DNA of 64,000 nt. Source: Bordetella parapertussis (GTDB taxonomy: Bacteria > Pseudomonadota > Gammaproteobacteria > Burkholderiales > JACQAP01). The notes under the pieces were generated by a model that did not search any database, had not been told where the DNA came from, and saw only the letters and a list, made by a program, of their open reading frames with translations. Made by a program: the position numbers and the translations under genes. This document shows positions 39,039 to 47,347 of this stretch, in pieces; the stretch's first letter is position 1; the number at the start of each line of letters is the position of its first letter. The stretch is taken from assembly GCA_945900965.1 (NCBI GenBank), contig CAMDKM010000013.1, positions 1-64,000 on the forward strand, given 5' to 3'.

Positions 39039-40469
39039 TCAAGGTTTGCGACGGTTGGCGCTATCTTTTGCCTTCAATTCCTTAATTCGCGCTTCGATAC
39101 CGGACTTCTCGTAAAAATCCCCGTCGTCCGCCTGTTCAGCAATTTGCAGTTGTTGAATGGCTGCCGGCAGATTGCCCTTCAGCACCTGGGCCTCCGCCTG
39201 GGCTCGGTGCTGCAGCATCCGCTTGCCCTGCGCCGAATAGGCTTTTGCCTCGATCTCGTGTAGCCGCGCATCGGTCGATCGGCGACCCGGCCGCGAGACC
39301 AGAAATCCAATTGCATCCGCCGGCTTATTGGCAGTGATCAAGGCATCGGCATAACCGTAAATCAGCATCCTGCGTTCGGGATGAGTGAGCAATGCTGCCC
39401 GGTAAGCCGCCAGTCCGCCCTCGATATCTCCGGTTGCCAGCAATGTCTGCGCCGATAACGCATCTATCATCGGGCTTTTTTGATTGAGTGCACCGAGCAT
39501 TTCGACCTGCGCGCGAGCACGCGAATGTTCGCCTGCCCGTTGCAGAGCAACGGCTAAACCATATCGCGCCGTTGCTTCGCTGGAAAATTTCTTATCGGCC
39601 AGCATCGACTGGAAATTGGCCGCGGTAACTGCCGCGTTTCCGTCCAATGCCGCCACGCGTGCCCTCACCAGCCCGAATTCCATGCTATCTGGCACCGGCC
39701 GATAAGGGATATCCTGAATTCGATTCTGGATATCCGCTATACGTTCGAAGGTCAAGGGGTGAGTCATCAAATAGGATGGCGCGCCACTTTCGTACACCCG
39801 CGATGATCGCTGCAATCGCTCGAAGAAAATCGGCATGGCATGCAGGTCAAAGCCGGCCCCATTCAGTATCTGTAGTCCGACGCGGTCGGCTTCGCGTTCG
39901 TGTTCTCGAGTGAAGTTGAGTTGCGATTGAATACTGCCGGCCTGCGCCGCCACGAGGGCGGCCTGCGAAACCTGGGCGTTGGAGCGTGCCGCAAGGATGG
40001 CGATGGCGATGGCAGCCATTGATGCCAGGCCTGCGCGTTCCTGGGCCGCGACCATCCTGGCCAGGTGTCGTTGTGAGACGTGGGCTATCTCATGTCCCAG
40101 GACGCTGGCCAACTCGGATTCGGTCTGGGCGGTGAGCAGCAAGCCCGAGTGGATACCGATGAAGCCGCCCGGCAAGGCAAAGGCGTTGACGGAACTGTCG
40201 GCGATCCCGAAAAATTCGTAGGCTCCCGCGGGATCGGGGCTGCCGGAGACCAGACGAAAGCCGAGCGTGTTCAGATAATCCGCGACCTCCGGATCGTCCA
40301 AATAGGCGGGGGCCGCGCGAATCTGCTCCATGATCTGCTCGCCCAGCTTTCGTTCAGCGGCCGGAGACATTGCGCTTTGGGAAGCATCCCCGAGGTCGGG
40401 TAAATCATTGCCGAAAGCCGGAAACCCCGCGACTATCGAGAAGAGCAGTACGACCAAGTATTTTTTCAC
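39039..40469 (-). CDS. bepA: Periplasmic M48 metalloprotease with TPR (BepA/YfgC-like)
   Basis: 476 residues. A signal peptide (KKYLVVLLFSIVAGFPAFG) precedes the M48 domain, with the zinc site in LGHEIAHVSQRH and a third ligand in EREADRVGL. TPR-like repeats fill the C-terminal half (AALDGNAAVTAANFQSMLA onward). BepA degrades misassembled outer-membrane proteins such as LptD. It is divergent from moaC. Confidence 0.92.
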   Translation of the reverse strand: MKKYLVVLLFSIVAGFPAFGNDLPDLGDASQSAMSPAAERKLGEQIMEQIRAAPAYLDDPEVADYLNTLGFRLVSGSPDPAGAYEFFGIADSSVNAFALPGGFIGIHSGLLLTAQTESELASVLGHEIAHVSQRHLARMVAAQERAGLASMAAIAIAILAARSNAQVSQAALVAAQAGSIQSQLNFTREHEREADRVGLQILNGAGFDLHAMPIFFERLQRSSRVYESGAPSYLMTHPLTFERIADIQNRIQDIPYRPVPDSMEFGLVRARVAALDGNAAVTAANFQSMLADKKFSSEATARYGLAVALQRAGEHSRARAQVEMLGALNQKSPMIDALSAQTLLATGDIEGGLAAYRAALLTHPERRMLIYGYADALITANKPADAIGFLVSRPGRRSTDARLHEIEAKAYSAQGKRMLQHRAQAEAQVLKGNLPAAIQQLQIAEQADDGDFYEKSGIEARIKELKAKDSANRRKP

Positions 40470-40546
40470 GATGTTATGATACCTTGAGCTGCATCGAGTT
40501 CCTTTTGCATGGCTTCCGATATCGTCAACCCTGAAAGAATCGCACC

Positions 40547-41032
40547 TTGAGCGAATTGACCCATTTCAACGCCGCCGGCGCAGCGCACATGGTAGACGTA
40601 GCGGCCAAACAGGAAACGCACCGCGTCGCGGTTGCCAGCGGCCGGATTTCGATGAAACCGGCAACGCTCGCCACAATCCTCGAAGGCAGTGCAAAAAAAG
40701 GCGATGTATTGGGCGTGGCGAGAATTGCCGCAATCCAGGGTGCGAAACACGCACACGAGTTGATCCCGCTTTGTCACCCGATCGCGCTAACCCGTGTGGA
40801 GATAGAGTTCGAAATTCTCAAACAGGAAAATGCCGTGGAATGTCGCGCCACTGCCGAAACTGTCGGCCGCACGGGCGTCGAAATGGAAGCGCTCGCCGCG
40901 GCCAGCACGGGATTGCTGACCATTTACGACATGTGCAAAGCAGTGGATCGGGGCATGCGGATTGACGGTATACGACTGCTTGAAAAACGCGGTGGAAAAT
41001 CCGGCCACTGGATCGCGGATCGCGATGGTTGA
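40547..41032 (+). CDS. moaC: Cyclic pyranopterin monophosphate synthase MoaC
   Basis: 161 residues from a TTG at 40547 ([17 protein letters not shown]). Marks include [28 protein letters not shown] (given as the conserved [12 protein letters not shown] site) and [20 protein letters not shown]. MoaC completes the first intermediate of molybdopterin synthesis. Sulfur-oxidising SoxCD needs molybdenum cofactor, but SoxCD is not here. It is about 50 bases ahead of soxX. Confidence 0.94.
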   Translation: MSELTHFNAAGAAHMVDVAAKQETHRVAVASGRISMKPATLATILEGSAKKGDVLGVARIAAIQGAKHAHELIPLCHPIALTRVEIEFEILKQENAVECRATAETVGRTGVEMEALAAASTGLLTIYDMCKAVDRGMRIDGIRLLEKRGGKSGHWIADRDG

Positions 41033-41083
41033 ACGAAGTCCGTCCCCACATAGTCTTGGCTTGTACACCGACGAAAATTCCGA

Positions 41084-41461
41084 ATGTTCCGACTAATAAA
41101 TCTCGCGACGTGCCTGACCTCCGCACTTTTCCTGGGAACGATGGGCCAAACACCGGCCGCCGACAAGACATCCCCCGGAGGCCGCTTGGCGCGCGACGTC
41201 AACAAAGGCAATTGCCTGGCCTGCCATCAAATTCCTCACGACCCTCTGGCCATAACTTCGGCCAATATTGGCCCGCCCCTTCTGGCGATGCGTAGTCGCT
41301 TCCCGGACCGTGCCGCACTTCAGGCTCAAATATGGGACGCGGCCAAGGCCAATCCCAATACGGTGATGCCTCCGTACGGCAAACACGACATTCTCACCAG
41401 CAACGAAATGGGGCAAATTGTCGAGTATCTGTATGCGCTCGACGAAGGTGCCACGCCATGA
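41084..41461 (+). CDS. soxX: Sulfur-oxidation c-type cytochrome SoxX
   Basis: 125 residues. A signal peptide (FRLINLATCLTSALFLGTMG) precedes a single heme motif, CLACH in KGNCLACHQIPH. The distal Met ligand is probably in NTVMPPYG. SoxX pairs with SoxA to load thiosulfate onto SoxY. Its stop overlaps soxY start (ATGA). Confidence 0.93.
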   Translation: MFRLINLATCLTSALFLGTMGQTPAADKTSPGGRLARDVNKGNCLACHQIPHDPLAITSANIGPPLLAMRSRFPDRAALQAQIWDAAKANPNTVMPPYGKHDILTSNEMGQIVEYLYALDEGATP

Positions 41462-41919
41462 TAAAAAGAAGAAGATTCTTGCAATCCCTTGCCATGACCT
41501 TTGCCGGAGTCGGTGCGGTCACGCTTGGATGGCTGTGTCCGGTTCGCGCCGCCGAGTGGAACAAATTGGCCTTCGAGTCGAAGGCGCTGGCCGACGCACT
41601 GACAAATATCAGCGCGAAAACCTTGGCGGAATCGGATCAGATTGTGCTGCGGGCGCCGGAAATCGCCGAAAACGGCGCGATCGTCCCGGTTGAAGTGGAA
41701 AGCAAGATACCGGGAACGCAATCGATCTACATCCTGGTCGACAAAAATCCCCAGCCGCTGGCGGCATCCTTCGATTTTTCCGAAACAATGGAGCCCTTTG
41801 TCGCGCTTCGCATCAAAATGAGTGAATCCTCCAACGTGCGGGTTGTGGTCAAAGTCGCCGGGGGATTTTTCGAGGCGGTAAAGGAGGTTAAGGTGACGAT
41901 AGGCGGATGCGGCGGCTGA
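41458..41919 (+). CDS. soxY: Sulfur carrier protein SoxY
   Basis: 153 residues. A twin-arginine signal (IKRRRFLQSLAMTFAG) exports it folded. The C-terminus is GGCGG, the swinging arm that carries thiosulfate on its Cys. It forms a heterodimer with SoxZ, 24 bases downstream. Confidence 0.96.
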   Translation: MIKRRRFLQSLAMTFAGVGAVTLGWLCPVRAAEWNKLAFESKALADALTNISAKTLAESDQIVLRAPEIAENGAIVPVEVESKIPGTQSIYILVDKNPQPLAASFDFSETMEPFVALRIKMSESSNVRVVVKVAGGFFEAVKEVKVTIGGCGG

Positions 41920-41943
41920 TGAAACAGGGAAGAGAAATTTAGC

Positions 41944-42258
41944 ATGACCGATGCAATGAAAATTCGTGCCCAACTTCGCGGCGAAGTCGCGGATATCAAA
42001 GTCTTGATGGCTCATCCCATGGAGACCGGGCTGCGCAAAGACCCCATCTCCGGCGAAGCCGTGCCGCTGCATTTTATCCAACGGGTGTTTGCCACGCTTA
42101 ACGGGAAAATTGTGATGGAAGCGCAGTGGAGTCAGGCGGTGAGCAGAAATCCTTTCCTGAATTTTCGCGTCCGCGGTGCCAAACCGGGTGACAAGATTGT
42201 CATTGGCTGGGAAGACAATAAGAACGAATCGGCCAACATTGAGGCGGTTTTGAATTGA
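41944..42258 (+). CDS. soxZ: Thiosulfate oxidation carrier complex protein SoxZ
   Basis: 104 residues, an Ig-like beta sandwich without a signal peptide, so it must be co-exported with SoxY. Family marks are LMAHPMETGLRKD and HFIQRVFATLNGK. The stop overlaps the soxA start (TTGA). Confidence 0.95.
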   Translation: MTDAMKIRAQLRGEVADIKVLMAHPMETGLRKDPISGEAVPLHFIQRVFATLNGKIVMEAQWSQAVSRNPFLNFRVRGAKPGDKIVIGWEDNKNESANIEAVLN

Positions 42259-43106
42259 ATCGACGGCTTGCCCCCGGCTTGCTTCGGCATTTGCTGCTGA
42301 CCGCCTTGGTCTGCGGAATCATGATTGCGCCCGCGTTGGCAGATCCGGAGTCCGACCGCTTGGCCATCCTTGCTTTATTCAAACAAAAATTTCCCGACAT
42401 TCCGCTGGAAGCTTATGTGGACGGCGCTCTGATGCTATCTGCCGATGCCAAATCTCAATTCGACAGCATCATGGAATTTCCGCCGTTCCAGGGCGACATT
42501 GACAAGGGCCGACACCTCTGGGAAAAACCCTTCGCCAACGGCCGCCGATTTGCCGATTGCTTCCCAAATGGCGGTCACCAGATCGCAGGAGACTACCCTC
42601 AATACGATGCCGTGGCAGACAAGGTCGTGACGTTTGAAATGGCGCTTAATCATTGCCTCAGCCAGAACGGCGAGGCCGAATTAAAGTATTCGGACAAGAC
42701 AACCATGGGAGTACTCACCGCCTATGCACGCTCACTTTCCGACGGCATGCGCATGAACGTCCGTGTCGAATTCCCCGGCGCGCGAACCAAATACGAAGAC
42801 GGTAAACGCCGTTACTACCAGCGCACCGGTCAATTCAATTTTGCCTGCGCTTCCTGCCACTTGGAAAACGCCGGCAAAATTCTGCGCACGGAAGTCCTCT
42901 CCCCCGTGCTGGGCCAGGCCACCCATTGGCCAGTGTTTCGCGGCGGCGACAATCTCAATACGCTACAGATGCGTTTCCGCCGCTGTCTGGAACAAATGCG
43001 GGCCACGCCATTGGCTCCTGGCAGTGAGGAATTGAACAATCTTGAATACTTTCATTCCTATTTGAGCAATGGCCTGCCAGTGCGCGCCTCAGTTTATCGA
43101 AAGTAA
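42255..43106 (+). CDS. soxA: Sulfur-oxidation c-type cytochrome SoxA (single-heme type)
   Basis: 283 residues from a TTG at 42255. A signal peptide (LLLTALVCGIMIAPALA) is followed by one CxxCH, in FACASCHLEN. The N-terminal position where diheme SoxA has its first motif reads ADCFPNGG, with a second Cys in NHCLSQNG; in single-heme SoxA such cysteines form a disulfide. The catalytic Cys is probably in RRCLEQMRATP. With SoxX it conjugates thiosulfate to SoxY. No soxB follows; the next gene runs the other way. Confidence 0.94.
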   Translation: MNRRLAPGLLRHLLLTALVCGIMIAPALADPESDRLAILALFKQKFPDIPLEAYVDGALMLSADAKSQFDSIMEFPPFQGDIDKGRHLWEKPFANGRRFADCFPNGGHQIAGDYPQYDAVADKVVTFEMALNHCLSQNGEAELKYSDKTTMGVLTAYARSLSDGMRMNVRVEFPGARTKYEDGKRRYYQRTGQFNFACASCHLENAGKILRTEVLSPVLGQATHWPVFRGGDNLNTLQMRFRRCLEQMRATPLAPGSEELNNLEYFHSYLSNGLPVRASVYRK

Positions 43107-43206
43107 AAGTGACGAAAATAACACCACAACTTGTAGTGCAATTGTTATGGCTCGCCGATGCTCGCCTGAGCGTCCTTGTAACCACTCCACCCTTTACAAT
43201 ACGAGA

Positions 43207-44658
43207 CTACCAATCGGAAAAATGGCCGTACTGCCAAAAATGCGGATTCCATCTCTCGAACTGATAAGGAATTTCTCTGGCGAGCGGAAGATATTCAATC
43301 GCCAGGACGCTGGTAACGCCGACTGCAGTTAATGTAACCGCGACCAATAAGAATTGCCCCTTTCCCGAGGCATCCGCCGAAGACACGGCCAGCACACGGG
43401 TGCCCAAGTTACGGCCGAGGATCCATCCAGTCAGCACACAAAAAACCATTTGCGCGTGGGGCATGATCAAGTTGCCGCTGAACATCGCGTCGGTCAAACC
43501 CATCGTCAATGCCCCAGCAAGACTCGCATCAATCATTTTCTGCGATGGCGTTTTCGATTGAAGGCATTTCAAGGCGAACCCCCACAGAATGAATCCAAGT
43601 GCGATTGCTGCCATTCCTGCCGGAATTCCATATTCGGATAGCAGTTGGAGCGGAACATTGTGGGGATGGGCGGGATTCAACTCGTAACTTTGCAGTCCGA
43701 ATTGCCCGGGACCTACGCCGGTAAATGGCCGCATATAAATACCGTTTACGGCAATGCGGGCAAGTTCGAGTCGTTCGTTAATGCTGCCTTGGTCGCGTTC
43801 GACTATCGATCGAACTCCGGGAACCGTCACCGCTCGAGGCAAGTGCTGCACCAACAGCGAAAAGATGAGAAATATCGCGCCGCCTGCAAATATTGGAACA
43901 GTTTGGAGCTTTAACCAACCGAACCGTTGCCGCCCTGACATTGCCATCACAGCAATAAGCGCGACAAACAGTCCCACCCACGCGGCACGAGTGCCAACCA
44001 TCCAGTGCATGGCCCAAAAGCAGGATGACAAGGCTAGGACCATCAATCGCATACCCTTCCGAAGTTCAAACAGCAAGGTCGGAAGGACCATTAACAGCAG
44101 GGTATAGGCCTGATATTGGCTAAAGAAGCGCACATTGGAAAAATCCAGGAACGGACTAATCCAGGGAAACGACTTGCGCTCAATTGCAAACGAGGTGAAC
44201 TGAACGGCAAATTTCAGAACGCACAACAAAGCCCCGGCAGTCACCGCAAGAGCCAAGAGGGGTTGGGCGTGATCGCCAATCTGCCTGACCAAAGCTGCCA
44301 CCAGCAAAATCAACAGAACGATCTGCATCATCAGCGCGAGTTCCAGTGCGCCAAGTTCTGGCTTATTGGAAACAACGGCGGATACAAATCCCGCCATGAA
44401 CAGAGTAATGAGAAGCGCGCGCGTGCGTCGCGACAAGTCCTCCCAAACCTCGACAACTACTGTATTGAGTGGCCCGCAACACATCAGAGCTAATATGGGA
44501 ACAAGGAAGGCAAGCTGCACATAGCGGGCGTCGTCAAACAAGCGCGGCGCCAAACCCGGATACCAAACCGGCGCCAGAACCAGATAGGCGCCAATGATCA
44601 TCAGTACGGTGGCTGGCAACTTGTCGACCGGGGCTGCGGAGACCGATTTCAAGTTCAT
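43207..44658 (-). CDS. O-antigen-ligase-like protein, probable pilin glycosyltransferase (TfpO/PglL type)
   Basis: About 483 residues from the ATG at 44658 (NLKSVSAAPVDKLPATV); ATGs at 44676 and 44694 are also possible. Ten or more TMs and the Wzy_C motif AHPHNVPLQLLSEYG with GVGPGQFG mark the WaaL/PglL superfamily. It directly follows pilA, so it likely attaches glycan to the pilin, as TfpO does in Pseudomonas and Acinetobacter. The pilin ends in Thr, a possible site. O-antigen ligase is the alternative. Confidence 0.85.
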   Translation of the reverse strand: MNLKSVSAAPVDKLPATVLMIIGAYLVLAPVWYPGLAPRLFDDARYVQLAFLVPILALMCCGPLNTVVVEVWEDLSRRTRALLITLFMAGFVSAVVSNKPELGALELALMMQIVLLILLVAALVRQIGDHAQPLLALAVTAGALLCVLKFAVQFTSFAIERKSFPWISPFLDFSNVRFFSQYQAYTLLLMVLPTLLFELRKGMRLMVLALSSCFWAMHWMVGTRAAWVGLFVALIAVMAMSGRQRFGWLKLQTVPIFAGGAIFLIFSLLVQHLPRAVTVPGVRSIVERDQGSINERLELARIAVNGIYMRPFTGVGPGQFGLQSYELNPAHPHNVPLQLLSEYGIPAGMAAIALGFILWGFALKCLQSKTPSQKMIDASLAGALTMGLTDAMFSGNLIMPHAQMVFCVLTGWILGRNLGTRVLAVSSADASGKGQFLLVAVTLTAVGVTSVLAIEYLPLAREIPYQFERWNPHFWQYGHFSDW

Positions 44659-44761
44659 GTTTTGCCATCTATCCATGGAGATGAGCGCCGCCACCGCTCG
44701 GGGTTACTCAGGCTTTTGGATCCGAAAATGACTCACTGCGCGGGACTCAAAAATGTCTGAA

Positions 44762-44797
44762 AGAAAAAAGGAAGGCGCCTTTGCAGGCGCCTTCCTT
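44762..44797 (-). terminator. Rho-independent terminator after pilA
   Basis: On the minus strand GGAAGGCGCC, loop TGCAAA, GGCGCCTTCC forms a perfect 10-base-pair stem, followed by TTTTTTC. It lies 60 bases past the pilA stop and separates it from the glycosyltransferase gene. Confidence 0.92.
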
Positions 44798-44854
44798 GTC
44801 TTTCGCGAACTGCCGGTCAAACTAAATCGCTCCGGCACTAGTGCGCTTTGCGTA

Positions 44855-45376
44855 TCAGGTGCCGGCCGCGTGACCACCAGTCGTCACGATCGTAGCGCGG
44901 CACGAGCCGGGCAGGTATTTATTGATGTCGTTCGCGTTGTTGGGATCCGGGCCGCAGTCCCAGCGAGCCACCGTATCACCCGCAGAACCGGCATTCGTGA
45001 CAGGAGTAGCGCCGGCCGAGTCTTCGAAAGGCCTCAGGATAATAGCCATGCCATCGGCGTTGCTGTTGATTCCGGTCACCAGGACACGAATTTCGCCATC
45101 CTGATTAGTCTGAATCGCGGTAACGTATTTCGAAGACTGGGTCCCCGTTACCGATTCACAGCCCCAGAGTCCGGAATTGGGCAAGGCACCGGAAGCCGAT
45201 TGTACGGTCTCGGTTACGCTGGTACGGCAGGCGGACGCCGCGAGGATACCTTCAGACATTTTCGCGCGGGCGGTGTAATCCTGGTACGCCGGCAGCGCGA
45301 CGGCCGCCAGAATACCGATGATCGCCACCACGATCATCAGTTCGATAAGTGTAAAACCTTTTTGCACGGCCTTCAT
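44855..45376 (-). CDS. pilA: Type IV major pilin PilA
   Basis: 173 residues. The class III signal is MKAVQKG^[12 protein letters not shown], cut after Gly by PilD with Glu5 of the mature protein in place. The body has Cys residues in SACRTS, WGCES, DCGPD and GSCRA, giving the disulfide loops usual for pilins. The ATG has AAGGAG six bases upstream and a sigma-54 promoter at 45443-45459. The C-terminus is GGHAAGT, whose Thr could be glycosylated by the neighbouring enzyme. A strong terminator follows. Confidence 0.96.
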   Translation of the reverse strand: MKAVQKGFTLIELMIVVAIIGILAAVALPAYQDYTARAKMSEGILAASACRTSVTETVQSASGALPNSGLWGCESVTGTQSSKYVTAIQTNQDGEIRVLVTGINSNADGMAIILRPFEDSAGATPVTNAGSAGDTVARWDCGPDPNNANDINKYLPGSCRATIVTTGGHAAGT

Positions 45377-45442
45377 GGATAACTCCTTGATCGTTGGTTA
45401 AAGAAACACACTTCCGAAAATATGTGTGTGTGGACAACCTGT

Positions 45443-45459
45443 TGCAAACCCTGTGCCAG
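45443..45459 (-). promoter_or_regulatory. Sigma-54 (RpoN) promoter of pilA
   Basis: On the minus strand CTGGCACAGGGTTTGCA has GG and GC exactly 12 apart, matching the -24/-12 consensus TGGCAC-N5-TTGC at every key base. It lies about 67 bases before the pilA ATG, so the leader is about 55 bases. A perfect palindrome GCCAG-CC-CTGGC (45455-45466) overlaps the -24 element. RpoN control, through PilR, is known for pilA in other bacteria. Confidence 0.85.
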
Positions 45460-45651
45460 CCCTGGCAAATTCCTGGGGAGGCCTTTGCCTCGCTCCAGTA
45501 TTAAGGACTTCTGAGTCAATGAATCAATGGGTTGCGTGTATATCTTAATGTTCCGTTGAAGTCAAGAAAAAATCCACGTCTTGGCAAGGCCCAAAGCGAT
45601 TTTCAGCGGGAATGTGGGGGGGGTTCCTCCGCGCTCCTGCGCATCGGGCAG

Positions 45652-47304
45652 TTAATGACGCAGTTTGTCAGAGCGGGCTATACCAAGCAGACGGGCCTCA
45701 TCGACCTGATCAATCTGCTCGGGATCGAGAAATTGTTGCGCGTATTTCAGATAAACCTTTTCACGCACAAAAATATCGAACAGGTCTGGGTCGATGTGCC
45801 CGTTGAGGCGGAAATTGCCCAAAATACGCAGCGATTCACTCAGCGTCTTGCCCTTCTTGTAGGGCCGGTCCTTGGCGGTCAATGCCTCGAATATGTCGGC
45901 AATGCCCATCACCCGCGCCTGTACCGACATCTGTTCACGTTTCAAACCTCTGGGATACCCCTTGCCGTCCATGCGTTCGTGATGGCCTCCGGCATATTCG
46001 GCGACATTTTTCAGATGTCTCGGCCAGGGCAAGGACTCCAACATCCTGATGGTCACCTCGATATGGTGATTGATGACCTGCCGCTCTTCCTGAGTCAGAG
46101 TACCGGACCGAATAGTCAGATTCTTCAGCTCGTCATCGCTGAGGAAATCCACCCGATTGCCGTCTACATCCCGCCATTGATAGCTGCGAGACATTTCTCG
46201 AACCCTCAGCAGATCCTCGTCTCGCATGGCTTCTGCCCCGAAATTACAGGCACGCAAGAATTGCCGGTCCTCGTCGATCTGCCGAATTCTGGCTAGGAAC
46301 GCCCGTTCGCTGCGCTCTCCCTCTCCATCAGCCTGACCCGAAGACTCGAGCCTTGCTTTGAGCATGGCGATCTCGGCGTCGCGCTTGAGTACCTCGAACC
46401 GGGTGTCGACCAGGCCGATGCGGTCAAAAATAGTCTGCAGCTTGGTCGCCTTGTCCACGACGTGAACCGGGGTGGTGATCTTGCCGCAGTCGTGAAGCAG
46501 TCCGGCGATTTTTAGTTCATAACGATCTTTATCGTTCATCGAAAAGCCGGCCAGCGGGCCAGCACGGGTGTTGGACACCGCATCGGCCAGCATCATGGTC
46601 AGCGCCGGAACCCGCTGGCAGTGTCCGCCGGTGTAGGGCGACTTGTCGTCGATGGCGGCATTGATCATATTGATAAACGACTCAAACAGGCTTTCCAGCT
46701 GATTGATCAGTTGTCGATTGGTCAGCGCCACGGCCGCCTGTGACGCCATGGATTCGACAAGGTGCTGGTCAGCCTCGGAGAACGCAACGATCTGGCCATT
46801 GGTGCGATCCTTGGCGTTGATCAACTGCAAGACGCCGATGATTTCGTCCTCATGATTCTTCATTGGAACGGTCAGAAAAGACTTCGATCGGTAACCGGTC
46901 TTCTGGTCGAAGTTTTTGGTTCCGCTGAAATCGAAGCCCTTTGCGACATAGGCATCGTCGATATTGACCGTTTCATCCTGCAGTACCGAATACGCCACCA
47001 CCATGGAATTGTTGGGTGCTCCGTTGTCGTCGTACAGACGTACCGGATAAAACGGCACATCCACACCGGTGGTGCCGCCCATCGCGGTATTCAGGGAATC
47101 GGTACGTAGAATTTCGAAGTAAACCAGTTTTTTCTCGGCATCTACCCGATAGAGTGTTCCGCCGTCGGAATTGGTGATTTTTTTGGCCGCCAGCAAAATA
47201 GCCTCAAGCAGACGATTGGTATCCTTTTCCCGGGACAGGGAAATGCCGATCGAGTTGAGTTCTTCGAGTCGGCGAAATAGCTCCGCCGCAGTGGAGTCGC
47301 TCAT
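45652..47304 (-). CDS. GAF-HD-GYP c-di-GMP phosphodiesterase
   Basis: 550 residues from the ATG at 47304; the frame is open upstream inside the previous gene. An N-terminal GAF domain has RSKSFLTVPMKNHEDEIIGV and LINAKDRTNGQIVAFSEAD. The HD-GYP domain shows LLHDCGKITTP (about residue 270) and GHHERMDGKGYPRGL (about 440), the full catalytic set for c-di-GMP hydrolysis. An extra insert of about 100 residues with charged helices lies between HD and GYP. It follows the PilB-like ATPase by 43 bases. Confidence 0.93.
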   Translation of the reverse strand: MSDSTAAELFRRLEELNSIGISLSREKDTNRLLEAILLAAKKITNSDGGTLYRVDAEKKLVYFEILRTDSLNTAMGGTTGVDVPFYPVRLYDDNGAPNNSMVVAYSVLQDETVNIDDAYVAKGFDFSGTKNFDQKTGYRSKSFLTVPMKNHEDEIIGVLQLINAKDRTNGQIVAFSEADQHLVESMASQAAVALTNRQLINQLESLFESFINMINAAIDDKSPYTGGHCQRVPALTMMLADAVSNTRAGPLAGFSMNDKDRYELKIAGLLHDCGKITTPVHVVDKATKLQTIFDRIGLVDTRFEVLKRDAEIAMLKARLESSGQADGEGERSERAFLARIRQIDEDRQFLRACNFGAEAMRDEDLLRVREMSRSYQWRDVDGNRVDFLSDDELKNLTIRSGTLTQEERQVINHHIEVTIRMLESLPWPRHLKNVAEYAGGHHERMDGKGYPRGLKREQMSVQARVMGIADIFEALTAKDRPYKKGKTLSESLRILGNFRLNGHIDPDLFDIFVREKVYLKYAQQFLDPEQIDQVDEARLLGIARSDKLRH

Positions 47305-47347
47305 AAGAGAAAAGTAGGCAGCCTTGACCGAATGATTCCTATGCCGA

